Assembly (NCBI GenBank): GCA_934476235.1
Contig: CAKSNL010000003.1
Coordinates: 1 to 64,000 of the forward strand
Length of the DNA: 64,000 nt
Origin: an uncultured Clostridia bacterium
GTDB lineage: Bacteria; Bacillota; Clostridia; CAKSNL01; HGM11501
Reading direction: 5' to 3'
The translations under genes and the position numbers were made by a program. Position 1 is the first letter of the stretch; each line of letters begins with the position of its first letter. Under the pieces are notes generated by a model. That model ran no database searches and had not been told where the DNA came from. It was given only the letters and a program-made list of their open reading frames with translations. Below, piece by piece: positions 25,342-34,531 of this stretch.

Positions 25342-26286
25342 ATGAAAAACAACGCATTTTGCCGTCTTCCGAAAATGCTTTTTACCGATGAACGGTATAA
25401 AAATATGTCGGGCGACTCAAAAATTCTCTACGCCGTGCTGCTTGACAGGTCCGCGCTCTCGGAGAAAAACGGATGGGTGGATAAAAACGGCGCGACATAT
25501 CTTTATTTTACCAACACAGAGGCAATGGAGCTGCTTAATATTGGCAAGGACAAATGCGTGCGCGTGTTTGCCGAGCTTACGGGCGCCGGGCTCATCAAAA
25601 GAAAAAAGCAGGGCTTGGGAAAGCCTGCTTTAATCTATATTGCCGATATCTGCCCTTCGCAGAACACCGATTCGGACAGCCTTAAAACCGGAAGTCAGGA
25701 CGTGGCGAAAATGCGAAGTCCGGAAGCCTTAAACGAAGAGCCTAATAATAAAAATATAAATAAAAATAATAATAACGATACTGATATAACAACACTATCC
25801 TCTTTTAAGAGGGAGGAAGGGTTGATGCGCGAAATCATAAAAGAAAATATTGATTATAATTCTTTGGTTTCCGAAAACGGCAGGGAAGCCGTTGACAGAA
25901 TAGTGGAGCTGATGACCGAGACCGTAATGACAAAAACGGGAAACGCCGTGATAAACGGCATATCGCTTCCTTACGGGGCGGTTTCCTCAAGGCTCTTAAA
26001 GTTAGGTGCCGAGCATATAGGTTATGTCATAGAGCGATTAAAATCTGTTTCCGGCGTTAAAAACATCCGCGGGTACACGCTTTCAATGCTCTATAACTCC
26101 TACACGACCGCGGGCACATATTACGGAGCGGAGCATCAAAGCACCGAGGGGAACGTCCGCGAGTACGAGTTGAAGCCGACGTCTGCGGAGGGCTCTCCCG
26201 GACGGCAGAAGGGGTCGAGCAACTTCTCGTTCAGCTCCGAAAGGGAGGACGACGAGTATGCGTGCTTCATCAACAGGTCGTTCTGA
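25342..26286 (+). CDS. Replication initiator protein A, RepA_N + DUF6017-like (orphan)
   Basis: 314 aa. The N-terminal winged-helix RepA_N domain (about 5-100: FCRLPKMLFTDERYKNMSGDSKILYAVLLDR, in parts) is typical of plasmids and integrative elements. A low-complexity Asn/Lys linker (about 135-150) precedes a DUF6017-like C-terminal region (about 160-260, GVKNIRGYTLSMLYNSYTTA). The last 50 residues (from 26136) run antisense through the end of the facing GH20-like gene and look non-native, so the gene probably lost its true end. No relaxase, integrase or partition gene is near. Confidence 0.8.
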   Translation: MKNNAFCRLPKMLFTDERYKNMSGDSKILYAVLLDRSALSEKNGWVDKNGATYLYFTNTEAMELLNIGKDKCVRVFAELTGAGLIKRKKQGLGKPALIYIADICPSQNTDSDSLKTGSQDVAKMRSPEALNEEPNNKNINKNNNNDTDITTLSSFKREEGLMREIIKENIDYNSLVSENGREAVDRIVELMTETVMTKTGNAVINGISLPYGAVSSRLLKLGAEHIGYVIERLKSVSGVKNIRGYTLSMLYNSYTTAGTYYGAEHQSTEGNVREYELKPTSAEGSPGRQKGSSNFSFSSEREDDEYACFINRSF

Positions 26287-27701
26287 CAGTCCGTAAGTCT
26301 TAAAATAAGTCCGCCTATGCGTGCGGTCTGAACCTCAAACCCGAAGGGCTTGTTATCATAGTGCCACTGGGCGCGGAACTTTTCGTAAAAATCGCGGAGG
26401 CGGACTATCACCTCGCCGTACACGTCCGCAAGGCTTTTAAGAGCCTCTTTATCGCCGTCCTTATACGCTTCTCTCGTGCGGATTCCGAGGTCATACTTAA
26501 GCTCGAGAACGGAGCAGAGCGCGCTCATGGACGAGAACATATATCCGTACTCCGGGTTATCCGAAAACTTTGAAAGCTTCTCCGCCATGGACTTATAGAC
26601 CTTGCTCCTTCCGGGAACGGCGGTCGTGTCGAACATGCCGGAAAAGGGGTCGTTATAGAGCATGTATTTTTCGGGATTTATTATGTTGGGACCCGCAAAA
26701 TTGGTGTCCGGAAGGTCAAGAAGCATAAAGTCGTCAAAGCTTATGCCGGTAAGGTCAAAAAAGCCCGCCTTAATCTTTTCCTCATCCGTCTCGCCGTCCA
26801 AAAGCCGCGCGGTGTAATACATCGCCGGGAGAATGGAGAAAAGCGGAACTTCGGCGCCGTTATCGCCCCAGACCGTGAAAAAGACGTTCTCCGTGCCGTA
26901 CTCTTTTGCGGAGAGAAGCGCCTGTTTTGTCGCCTCTATCGCATAGTGGTTGTGCGGAGCGAAGCCCACCCACGACCAGAAGCCGCCGGCGAACCAGAAG
27001 TCCGGCGCGAACGCTTTATAGTCCGCCATCTTTTTGTCGTAGTGCTCCTTGTCAAGCGAGTAATAGTCCCAGTAAACCGGGGTCACGTTGGAGGGAAGAT
27101 AGTCGCTCCCTTTTTTGCCGCTTTCTATCTCGGGATTGAACATGTCGCCCCACATGATGGGCTTAAGCGAGTATTTTTCGGCAATGTCCGCCACTTTTTT
27201 AAGGTGCTCGCGCATTATCTCGGCGCGGTCGCGGTAGCCGTTTTCGTTTAAATATCTGCCTCTGCCGAGCATGAACGCCTCGTCCATGCCGATGTGCACG
27301 GTGCGGCTCTTAAAATTCTCGGACACGGTTTTAAGCATTTTGTCAATAAGCTCATACGTCTCATCGAGCCCGACCGTTAAGATATCGTCCGTATCTCTTA
27401 AACGCTGAAAGCGCCCCCACTGCATCGTCGCGTTAAGGTGCGCCAGGGTCTGGATACAGGGGATGAGCTCAATTCCGAGCGAGGCGCAGTAAGAGTCAAT
27501 CCTTTTTATTTCCTCCTTGGTGTATCTGCCGCGCAGATATCCGAAATAGGGCTCCGACTCAATCTCGTATGTATCCTCGGTATAGAGCATGAGGGTGTTG
27601 TAGCCGAGCTTTTTCATCATATCCGCGAACCGCATCACGGTTTCGGGAGTTCTGACCGCGTTTCGTGAGCAGTCAATCATAATGCCTTTTCTTTTAAACA
27701 T
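26136..27701 (-). CDS. GH20-like beta-N-acetylhexosaminidase
   Basis: 521 aa, no signal peptide, so cytoplasmic. TIM barrel over about 1-340, with the GH20 Asp-Glu pair in HIGMDEA (D140, E141) and substrate-pocket tryptophans in MWGDMF, FWSWVGFAPHNH and FTVWGDNG. The C-terminal 180 residues are a helical domain. It would release terminal N-acetylhexosamines from imported glycans. Start at 27701 (AAGGAGTG upstream). Divergent from an AraC regulator that may control it. Confidence 0.88.
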   Translation of the reverse strand: MFKRKGIMIDCSRNAVRTPETVMRFADMMKKLGYNTLMLYTEDTYEIESEPYFGYLRGRYTKEEIKRIDSYCASLGIELIPCIQTLAHLNATMQWGRFQRLRDTDDILTVGLDETYELIDKMLKTVSENFKSRTVHIGMDEAFMLGRGRYLNENGYRDRAEIMREHLKKVADIAEKYSLKPIMWGDMFNPEIESGKKGSDYLPSNVTPVYWDYYSLDKEHYDKKMADYKAFAPDFWFAGGFWSWVGFAPHNHYAIEATKQALLSAKEYGTENVFFTVWGDNGAEVPLFSILPAMYYTARLLDGETDEEKIKAGFFDLTGISFDDFMLLDLPDTNFAGPNIINPEKYMLYNDPFSGMFDTTAVPGRSKVYKSMAEKLSKFSDNPEYGYMFSSMSALCSVLELKYDLGIRTREAYKDGDKEALKSLADVYGEVIVRLRDFYEKFRAQWHYDNKPFGFEVQTARIGGLILRLTDCQNDLLMKHAYSSSSLSELNEKLLDPFCRPGEPSADVGFNSYSRTFPSVL

Positions 27702-27714
27702 CAAAAATCACTCC

Positions 27715-27743
27715 TTGACAAAAATTTGATTATAGTATACTAT
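27715..27743 (+). promoter_or_regulatory. Promoter of the AraC regulator, overlapping the GH20 control region
   Basis: TTGACA (27715-27720), 17-nt spacer, TACTAT (27738-27743). The reverse strand of the same AT-rich stretch offers a TATAAT for the GH20 gene, so the divergent genes share control DNA. Confidence 0.65.
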
Positions 27744-27796
27744 TTAAAATAGCGAAAAGATAGCACAAATCCGCACAAAAGCAGGAGAAAACGAAA

Positions 27797-28570
27797 ATGA
27801 ACGACCTTACACTTTACGAAAACATCCCGGCGGACGGGTTTCCCATAAGGGTGAACACAAGGGAAGCGGGCAATTATCACTATATGGCGCACTGGCACGA
27901 GCATATCGAGATACAGTACTTTTTCACGGGCAAAGGGCGCCTTAAGACCGAGGACGGGACCTTTGAGCTTGCTGAGGGCGACATCGCGGTGATAAATTCG
28001 GGCGTGCTTCACGAGTGCGTGTCCGGCTACGGGTCGTGGGGCTGCATTATTCTGCCGCCCTCGTTTTCCGACTGCGCAGGCGTGAAGTTTCAGACAAAGA
28101 TAAAGGATGAAAACATCGCCGCGCTCTTTGAGGAACTTTACCGCCTCACCGAGGAAAAGCCCGCGGGCTACGTTCACGCCGTCCGCGGCTATGCGTGCCT
28201 TATCTTATCCGCGCTCATAAAAGGGCACAAAAAAGAGGAGGAGCAGACAGAGCGCGAGAATATTTCCGCGGCGCTGGAATTTATCAAGTGCCACTACCGC
28301 GAGAGGATAACGCTTTCCGATATCGCCGCCCAGTCGCACCTTTCAAAAGGATATTTAAGCCGGATATTTAAATCGGAGACCGGGCTTAAGCCGACCGAAT
28401 ACGTTAATAATCTCCGCCTTAAAAAAGCCGCCGAGCTTTTGGTATCGACCGGCATGAATATCACGGAAACGGCGGAAAAATGCGGGTTTGACGACCCCAA
28501 CTACTTCACGAGACTCTTTAAAAAAAGCTTTGGCAAAACGCCGAGAGACTATAAAAAAGAAGGAAGATGA
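27797..28570 (+). CDS. AraC family regulator with cupin sensor domain
   Basis: 257 aa. The N-terminal cupin (about 15-105, HYMAHWHEHIEIQYFFTGKGRL) senses a small ligand, likely a sugar. The C-terminal AraC double helix-turn-helix (about 155-255) ends CGFDDPNYFTRLFKKSFGKTPRDYK. Divergent from the GH20 gene, followed after 4 nt by the amidohydrolase. Confidence 0.93.
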   Translation: MNDLTLYENIPADGFPIRVNTREAGNYHYMAHWHEHIEIQYFFTGKGRLKTEDGTFELAEGDIAVINSGVLHECVSGYGSWGCIILPPSFSDCAGVKFQTKIKDENIAALFEELYRLTEEKPAGYVHAVRGYACLILSALIKGHKKEEEQTERENISAALEFIKCHYRERITLSDIAAQSHLSKGYLSRIFKSETGLKPTEYVNNLRLKKAAELLVSTGMNITETAEKCGFDDPNYFTRLFKKSFGKTPRDYKKEGR

Positions 28571-28574
28571 TTTT

Positions 28575-29375
28575 TTGCTTATTGATTTTCACACTCACTG
28601 CTTCCCCGAAAAAATCGCCTGCCGGGCGATAGAAAAGCTTTCGTTCGCCTCGGGCGGGCTCATAAACTATACCGACGGAACGGCTTCCTCGCTCAAAAAG
28701 GCGATGAAGAAATCAGGCGTCAGCACCTCCGTTGTCTTAAACATTGCCACGAACCCGCACCAGATGAAAAGCGTCAACGATTTTGCCGCAGGCATAAACG
28801 ATAAAAAAACGCTCTTTGCCTTCGGCTCGGTCCATCCGGACGCTCCGGACGCTCTTTCGGAGCTTGACCGAATCAGGGAAATGGGGCTTTCGGGCGTTAA
28901 ATTCCACCCGGAGTATCAGGAGTTTTTCATTGACGATGAGAAAATGATTCCGATATACGAAAAAATATCGTCCCTCGGGCTTATAACCGTGTTTCACATG
29001 GGCGCAGACTACGGCTACGGCGGGGTCTGCCACTGCACGCCCGAGGCGCTTTCGAAGGCGCTTTGCCATTTTTCCGCTCCGGTCGTCGCGGCTCACTGGG
29101 GCGCTCTCTCTATGTGGGACGAGGTTTTGGCTCACCTTGCCGGGCGGGAGAATTTATACATAGACACGTCGTTCGGCTATGCCCAGCTTCCGAGGGCGTC
29201 GGCAATAAAAATCATCGAAAAGCACGGAATCGGCAAAATGCTTTTCGCGACGGACTCGCCCTGGCACACGCCGGAGCTTGAGAAAAGGTTCATAGAAACG
29301 CTCGGGCTTTCTATGGAAGATAAGGAAAAGCTTTACCATGAAAATGCGGAAAAGCTTTTGGGGATAAAAAGATGA
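28575..29375 (+). CDS. Amidohydrolase-2 family TIM-barrel hydrolase
   Basis: 266 aa. Metal motif DFHTH near the start, then GVKFHPEYQEF, FHMGADYG, AAHWGALSMWDEV and the catalytic Asp in FATDSPWHTP. Belongs to the ACMSD-type amidohydrolase superfamily, which includes decarboxylases and lactonases. Substrate unknown. A TTG start at 28575 was chosen because it begins exactly before the IDFHTH strand and has AGGAAG upstream; a longer ORF overlaps the AraC gene. Next gene overlaps by 4 nt. Confidence 0.87.
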   Translation: MLIDFHTHCFPEKIACRAIEKLSFASGGLINYTDGTASSLKKAMKKSGVSTSVVLNIATNPHQMKSVNDFAAGINDKKTLFAFGSVHPDAPDALSELDRIREMGLSGVKFHPEYQEFFIDDEKMIPIYEKISSLGLITVFHMGADYGYGGVCHCTPEALSKALCHFSAPVVAAHWGALSMWDEVLAHLAGRENLYIDTSFGYAQLPRASAIKIIEKHGIGKMLFATDSPWHTPELEKRFIETLGLSMEDKEKLYHENAEKLLGIKR

Positions 29376-30607
29376 AAAAGAAAATAGTATCGGCGGTTCT
29401 TTCGCTCTCGCTTTTGTTCTCGGTAAGCTTTGCAAAGGGCACGGTACTGCGCTTTAGGGCGGACGAGCGCATGATGACCGCGGACGGGAGGGTCATAACG
29501 CTTGACTCGCCCCCGGTCGTGATATCGGGAAGAACGCTTTGCCCCGTCCGCGCGGTAACGGAAAACCTCGGCGGCTCGGCGGAGTTTGACTCATCGTCCT
29601 CCATGGTGCTTTTAAAATGCTCCGGGCACGAATTCAGGCTCACAATAGGGAGCATGGAGGCGGTTTTTGACGGGGAGATATACGCGCTCGACTCGCCGCC
29701 CGTCATCATCAATTCGCGCACAATGCTGCCTTTGCGATTTATCTCAGAAAGGCTTTCGTTAAACGTTTCGTATGACGCGCCGTCCGGCGCGGTCACGGTG
29801 TATGAGGACGGTGCCAAGGTCGGGTTTGACTTTTTGCTCGTGCCTCCTTTTTCGGGAGGACCGGTGGCACAGATTAATTCCGGCGAGCCGTTTTTTAAGG
29901 AGGGAGAGATAACAGAAAAATCCTTTGAGCGCTATTCGCCTCTTGATTCGCTTTCGCGCGCCGGGGTGTGCGTCTCCTCGGTCGGACAGGATATAATGCC
30001 CGTGACCGCGCGCGGGGAGATAGGCTCCGTCCGCCCGACGGGCTGGCATCTTGTAAAATACGACATTGTGGACGGGAAGTATTTATATAACCGCTGCCAC
30101 CTTATAGGCTATCAGCTCACCGGGGAGAACGCGAACGAGAGGAACTTAATCACCGGCACGAGGTATTTAAACGTTACCGGCATGCTGCCTTACGAGAACG
30201 AGACGGCGGAGTACGTGAAGAGAACGGGTAACCATGTGATGTACCGCGCGACTCCGGTGTTCTACGGCGATAACCTCCTTGCCGACGGGGTGTATTTAGA
30301 GGCGCTCTCGGTTGAGGACGGCGGTGCGGGAGTTAAGTTTTCGGTGTTCTGCTATAACGTTCAGCCGGGAATCGTGATTGACTATAATACGGGAGAGTCC
30401 CGCCTCGCCGAAGGAAGCGCGGAAAAAACGCATGAAGAGGCAACGCATAAGGAGAGCCTCGTGCTTAACACAAGGAGCAAAAAGTATCACAGTCCCTCGT
30501 GCTCCGCGGCGGGAAAAATCAAGGCGGAAAACAGGGCGGAGGGCATATACGATACATCAGAGCTGGAGAGCATGGGCTATACGCCCTGCGGCATCTGTAA
30601 CCCGTGA
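29372..30607 (+). CDS. Secreted DNA/RNA non-specific nuclease with copper-amine-oxidase-N-like wall module
   Basis: 411 aa. Signal peptide 1-21. Residues about 30-150 hold a copper-amine-oxidase N-terminal-like domain (two VVI...RTLCPVRAVTE / RTMLPLRFISE halves). Residues about 160-335 are an EndA-type nuclease with NRCHLIGYQLTGENANERNL (catalytic His243). A C-terminal small Cys-containing domain (about 365-411, KKYHSPSC...GYTPCGIC) probably binds zinc. It likely degrades extracellular DNA at the cell wall. Confidence 0.92.
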   Translation: MKKKIVSAVLSLSLLFSVSFAKGTVLRFRADERMMTADGRVITLDSPPVVISGRTLCPVRAVTENLGGSAEFDSSSSMVLLKCSGHEFRLTIGSMEAVFDGEIYALDSPPVIINSRTMLPLRFISERLSLNVSYDAPSGAVTVYEDGAKVGFDFLLVPPFSGGPVAQINSGEPFFKEGEITEKSFERYSPLDSLSRAGVCVSSVGQDIMPVTARGEIGSVRPTGWHLVKYDIVDGKYLYNRCHLIGYQLTGENANERNLITGTRYLNVTGMLPYENETAEYVKRTGNHVMYRATPVFYGDNLLADGVYLEALSVEDGGAGVKFSVFCYNVQPGIVIDYNTGESRLAEGSAEKTHEEATHKESLVLNTRSKKYHSPSCSAAGKIKAENRAEGIYDTSELESMGYTPCGICNP

Positions 30608-31385
30608 TAAGTGTGCCGGAAGGCACACTTATTACCTTTTCACTATTCACTATTCCTTAAACGGTCGGGCAATGACCTCTTCCGCAGGTGCATTAACCGT
30701 AGCGTGAGGGAAAACCAACGGGATGTCGGGGGACGCCATCCCCTACGGGTGCACCAACGTAATAGGTGTAAACGTAGGGGTTGATGCCTACATCAACCCG
30801 CAAGGGTGAGTACCAACCCTATGCGCGGAAAATCCGTAGGGGTCGCCATCCTTGGCGACCCTTTAAGTGGGTGAATAAAATACGCGGGTGCGCTGAAAAA
30901 TCCCTCAGAGTCCCGGCTACGCCGTGCCCAGCTTAAAACCGCTTTTGCGGTTTTAAGAGCGTGCGACAAAACCTTGAACGGTTTTTCGCACCTAACGGAA
31001 AAAGACTTTGTTGTCTTTTTCCGCCACGCCTTTAGCAAGGGAGCCCTTAAAGCCCTCCTTGCTAAAGGTAGCTCAAGCGGCGCCGAGGCAATGAATGGCA
31101 GTCCGGTGGACTGCCAGAACCGAGGCGTGACCGAGCCGCAGCGAGACGGAAGAGCCGAAGGCGAAGGGAGGATTTTTTGGAAGGGTCATGAAAAGCATGC
31201 GAATAGTTGGCGGTCGATTCATGAATCGACCCTACGGGGTGCCTTTCGGCACACTTATTACCTATTCACTATTCCTTAAATGGGCAATTCGTGGATTGCC
31301 CCTACGGGCGCAGTGGCGTAATGGGTGCGTAAAGGCGGGAGGATGTGGGCATCCTCCCCTACGGAGTGCGCCTTTAGCGCACCCT
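30605..31385. repeat. Intergenic palindromic repeat block F
   Basis: 780 bp without a credible gene. Modules in order: TAAGTGTGCC-GGAA-GGCACACTTA (about 30607-30630), GGGATGTCGGGG...CATCCCC, a GGTTGATG...CATCAACC hairpin (about 30780-30800), GGGTCGCC...GGCGACCC (about 30839-30860), AAAACC/GGTTTT stems (about 30940-30985), the CCTTTAGCAAGG module (about 31029-31070), the GAGCCGCAGCGAGACGGAAG phrase, GGTCGATTCATGAATCGACC at 31212-31231, GGGCAATTCGTGGATTGCCC at 31282-31301 and GGGAGGATG...CATCCTCCC (about 31339-31360). Confidence 0.8.
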
Positions 31386-31652
31386 TTCACCCGAGACCGA
31401 CGGCGACGATTGCCGAAAGAGCGAGCACGACGCCCGCGATCTGGAGCTTATTTAACCTTTCGCCGAAGAAGATTCTCCCCGTTATGACCGAGAAGACGAC
31501 CATCGACCCGTTGCTGACCGGGAAAAATATCACGCCCGGGATAACGCCCGAGAGCGATATATTAAGCCTCTGATAGACCGCGCTCATCACGCCGCAAAGA
31601 ATTATGTATTTCACCGCGCCTCTTTCAACCTTCGGAAGAGGCATATTTTTCG
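31386..31652 (-). repeat. Copy 1 of a 267-bp perfect inverted repeat
   Basis: The reverse complement of 31386-31652 is identical base for base to 55377-55643. It holds the last 85 codons and the stop of the EamA gene. Identity stops abruptly at both ends. Confidence 0.95.
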
Positions 31653-32265
31653 CCCAGTTAATTATAAACGCGGTGAGGGCGAAAAGCACCGCCGAGACTA
31701 CTGACGCGGTCATCATCACCGCGTCCGTCTCCCCGTTAAAATCCGAAAAAGAGAAAACCCTGTAAAAAATGCCGACCGCGCCGCCGGAAAGAAAGAACAA
31801 AAACGCCTGAAAAAACCATGCGGGAGTGAGCTTTTCGCCGCTCTTTTTCGGGTTTATGCAAAGAAATAGCGAAACCAAAAGAAGCGCCATGCCGATAATC
31901 TTTACAGTGTTTATTTCGTCCCGCGCCCAGATGACGCCGAAAATAACGGTCGGGACGAACGCCGAGCTTCCTATTAAAGTCGTCAGCGACACCGGACCCA
32001 TTGAAAGAGCCTTTGTCTTGGTGAGCAAAAAGAGCAATAAAATAACGCCGTAGACCGCGCCGTACGAAAAAGCGCCGGCGGATATTTTCGCCCCGGACAG
32101 CGCCCACTTTGCTCCCAGAATCACCGCCCAGACAACGCTTATGCACGCGTTGAACAAAAAGACTCCGCCGTCCTTATCGGTAAGCTCTTTATTTCCGAAA
32201 TCGCGCAGAAAGCAGCTTGACGCGACCGAAAACGCGATGGATAAAGCCATTAAAATATATTCCAT
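31387..32265 (-). CDS. EamA/DMT superfamily transporter
   Basis: 292 aa, ten hydrophobic segments in two five-helix halves, as in drug/metabolite transporters. Substrate unknown. It starts 1 nt after the AraC gene on the same strand (32267-33091), so the two are one operon. The last 85 codons are duplicated exactly at 55377-55643. Confidence 0.93.
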   Translation of the reverse strand: MEYILMALSIAFSVASSCFLRDFGNKELTDKDGGVFLFNACISVVWAVILGAKWALSGAKISAGAFSYGAVYGVILLLFLLTKTKALSMGPVSLTTLIGSSAFVPTVIFGVIWARDEINTVKIIGMALLLVSLFLCINPKKSGEKLTPAWFFQAFLFFLSGGAVGIFYRVFSFSDFNGETDAVMMTASVVSAVLFALTAFIINWAKNMPLPKVERGAVKYIILCGVMSAVYQRLNISLSGVIPGVIFFPVSNGSMVVFSVITGRIFFGERLNKLQIAGVVLALSAIVAVGLG

Positions 32266-32266
32266 A

Positions 32267-33091
32267 TTATGTTCTCTCCTTTATGTATCTTCCCGGGGCG
32301 GCGCCGAACTTTTTCTTGAACGCGCGGCAAAAGTGCGACGCGTCGCAAAAGCCGACCGCCGAGGCTGCGGAGGCTGCCGTCAGTGAGCACCGCTCCATTA
32401 AAATGACGGCGCGCTCTAACCTGTAGTTAATCAAAAATTCCACCGGCGATACACCTGTGTCCTTTTTAAAGGTCCTGTATAGGCACGTTCTGTCGACCCC
32501 GATATATTTCGCAATATCGGATACTCCGATGCCCTTTTCGTAGTTGTTCTCGATGAACGACACCGCGCGGCGGGTGTACTGCTCGGAGAGTACCGCGCCG
32601 CCGTTTTTTTTCGCGTTCTCCTTCACGAGGCGGCTCATCACGATCAAAAATGCGCCCGTCACGTCATACCCGCCTCCGGACGGGTCGCGCGAAAGGGAGT
32701 GCATTCTGTATAAGTCCTCTTTTATCCCGCTCTCCGTGTCAAACGAAAAGGTAACGTCGCCTTCCGAAAGCCCGGCTCTGTGCACAAGGTGAGCGCTGTC
32801 CGTCCCGTAAAAATTGGCGTACATATAAGTCCATGGCTCATTATCGTCCGCGCGGTAGTCCACCACCGCGTCCGGCATTATCATGAATCCCTCGCCCGCG
32901 CCGAGCGAAAAGCTCCTCCCGTCGGAAACAAGAACCCCTCTGCCCGAGAGAACGAAATGCGCCGAATACTGCCCGTATATGCGCGGACCGCAGGAATGAC
33001 CCGGCGAATTTTCGGTGATTCCGCACTCCGACACCGAAAGCCCCACGTTCTTTATGTGGGGAACGCTGAAACGCTCGCCCGAATAGCTCAT
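32267..33091 (-). CDS. AraC family transcriptional regulator
   Basis: 274 aa. N-terminal cupin-like part (about 20-110, GRGVLVSDGRSFSLGAGEGFMI), C-terminal AraC domain (about 170-274) with FIENNYEKGIGVSDIAKYIGVDRTCLYRTFKKDTGVSP (in parts) and the closing CDASHFCRAFKKKFGAAPGRYIKE. Divergent from the Gfo/Idh gene and co-transcribed with EamA, so both are possible targets. Confidence 0.93.
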   Translation of the reverse strand: MSYSGERFSVPHIKNVGLSVSECGITENSPGHSCGPRIYGQYSAHFVLSGRGVLVSDGRSFSLGAGEGFMIMPDAVVDYRADDNEPWTYMYANFYGTDSAHLVHRAGLSEGDVTFSFDTESGIKEDLYRMHSLSRDPSGGGYDVTGAFLIVMSRLVKENAKKNGGAVLSEQYTRRAVSFIENNYEKGIGVSDIAKYIGVDRTCLYRTFKKDTGVSPVEFLINYRLERAVILMERCSLTAASAASAVGFCDASHFCRAFKKKFGAAPGRYIKERT

Positions 33092-33265
33092 AAAACCGCC
33101 CCTCTCTCAAAAACACATTTCCTCTTATCTTAAATATAGCATTTGCAAAACTTTTTTGCAATATAAAAAATCATGTTTGCAACAAATGTACAATAAACTT
33201 TCAACAAATATATAATGCTTTTTTCTCCTTCCGGCATTAAAATAAAGGCAAAGGAGTGATAAAGA

Positions 33266-34531
33266 ATGAAAAAAGAGAAAATTAAAATCGCATTCATCGG
33301 CTGCGGTCAGTTCTGCCAGCACTTCGTTCCGCTTTTCAAGGCTCACCCCGCGGTATCGTCCGTCGCGGTGTGCGACAAGTTCCCCGAAAGGGCAAAGACC
33401 TTTAAGGAGCGCTTCGGGGCGGACAGAATTTTCGGTTCGTTTGACGACGTTTTGGCGTCCGACGAAATAAACACCGTCGCAATCTTCACGCAGAGGGACA
33501 TTCACGGCGAAATGGCGATTGCCGCGCTCAAGGCGGGAAAGAACGTCTACTCCGCGGTTCCGATGTCGCTTAAGAAGGAAGAAATTTTAGAAATCGTGCG
33601 CCTTGTTAAAGAAACTCACCTTACATATATGATGGGCGAAACCGGAATCTACCGCCCGGCGGCAATCTACTGCCGCAAAAAGTTCGCCTCCGGCGCCATG
33701 GGCGATTTTGTCTATGCCGAGGCGCAGTACAACCACGACATGAAAAGGCTCTATGACGTGTTCCGCTACACTGAGGGCGACAAGTGGAAGCTGATGGCGG
33801 GGCTCCCGCCTCTTTACTATCCCACGCACTCGACCTCGATGGTGCTCTCCGCCTGCGGCGCGCACGCCGTCAAGGTTGCGGCGTTCGGCTATGAGGATAA
33901 GACGGATCCCGATATTTTCGGCAAGGGGTCAAACTACTGGAACAATCCGTTTTCCAACTCCTCCATGCTCTTAAAGCTCTCAAACGGCGGTATCGCAAGA
34001 ATCAGCGAAAACAGAAGGATAGCATGGCACTTCCCGGAAACGTACATTTCAAACTTCCACGGAACCAAGGGCTCATACGAGTGCTCATTGATGCACCACT
34101 CCTTCGTCGCCATGAACGAAAAGGGCTCCGTTTCCTATGAGGACGTGAGCGATTTATTAAACCCGTCCGAGGCGACGGCGCATAAGGCGGATCCCGACTT
34201 TGCCGCGAAAACGGCGAACGGCACCTGGTGCAGCACCGAAGCTCCCATCCAGGCGGTGACCCGCCTCCCTAAGGAGTTTGACGGGCTCGGCACCGGTCAC
34301 GCCGGGACTCATAAGTTCATGGTGGACGATTTTTGCCAGGCGTACGCGACGGGCAAGCTCTCGCCCACAAACGCATGGCAGGCGGCGCGCTATAACCTTC
34401 CCGGGCTCATCGCGCACGAAAGCGCTATTGCGGGCGGCGTGACGATGGATATCCCCGATATCGGGGATATTCCGGAGGGGCTCGAAGTTTTATCGCCCGA
34501 CAGAGAATTTAACGAGGAGGACTACAGATGA
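33266..34531 (+). CDS. Gfo/Idh/MocA family oxidoreductase
   Basis: 421 aa. N-terminal Rossmann fold (AFIGCGQFCQHFVPLF, about 9-24) binds NAD(P); the C-terminal alpha/beta domain (about 130-380) binds a sugar. The usual EKP motif is replaced by AVPMS (about 96-100), as in some subfamilies, so the catalytic lysine must lie elsewhere (candidate K103). The substrate is unknown; the context suggests sugar or sugar-acid metabolism. Overlaps the GNAT gene by 4 nt. Confidence 0.92.
   Translation: MKKEKIKIAFIGCGQFCQHFVPLFKAHPAVSSVAVCDKFPERAKTFKERFGADRIFGSFDDVLASDEINTVAIFTQRDIHGEMAIAALKAGKNVYSAVPMSLKKEEILEIVRLVKETHLTYMMGETGIYRPAAIYCRKKFASGAMGDFVYAEAQYNHDMKRLYDVFRYTEGDKWKLMAGLPPLYYPTHSTSMVLSACGAHAVKVAAFGYEDKTDPDIFGKGSNYWNNPFSNSSMLLKLSNGGIARISENRRIAWHFPETYISNFHGTKGSYECSLMHHSFVAMNEKGSVSYEDVSDLLNPSEATAHKADPDFAAKTANGTWCSTEAPIQAVTRLPKEFDGLGTGHAGTHKFMVDDFCQAYATGKLSPTNAWQAARYNLPGLIAHESAIAGGVTMDIPDIGDIPEGLEVLSPDREFNEEDYR

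Noticed and set aside
1..31385. The dispersed palindromes as a CRISPR array
   Set aside because: Repeats are scattered in intergenic blocks, differ in stem sequence, have no regular spacers and no cas genes are present.
30378..31487. ORFs of 99-109 aa in repeat block F
   Set aside because: Composed of repeat-derived words, antisense to the nuclease or EamA gene, no ribosome sites.
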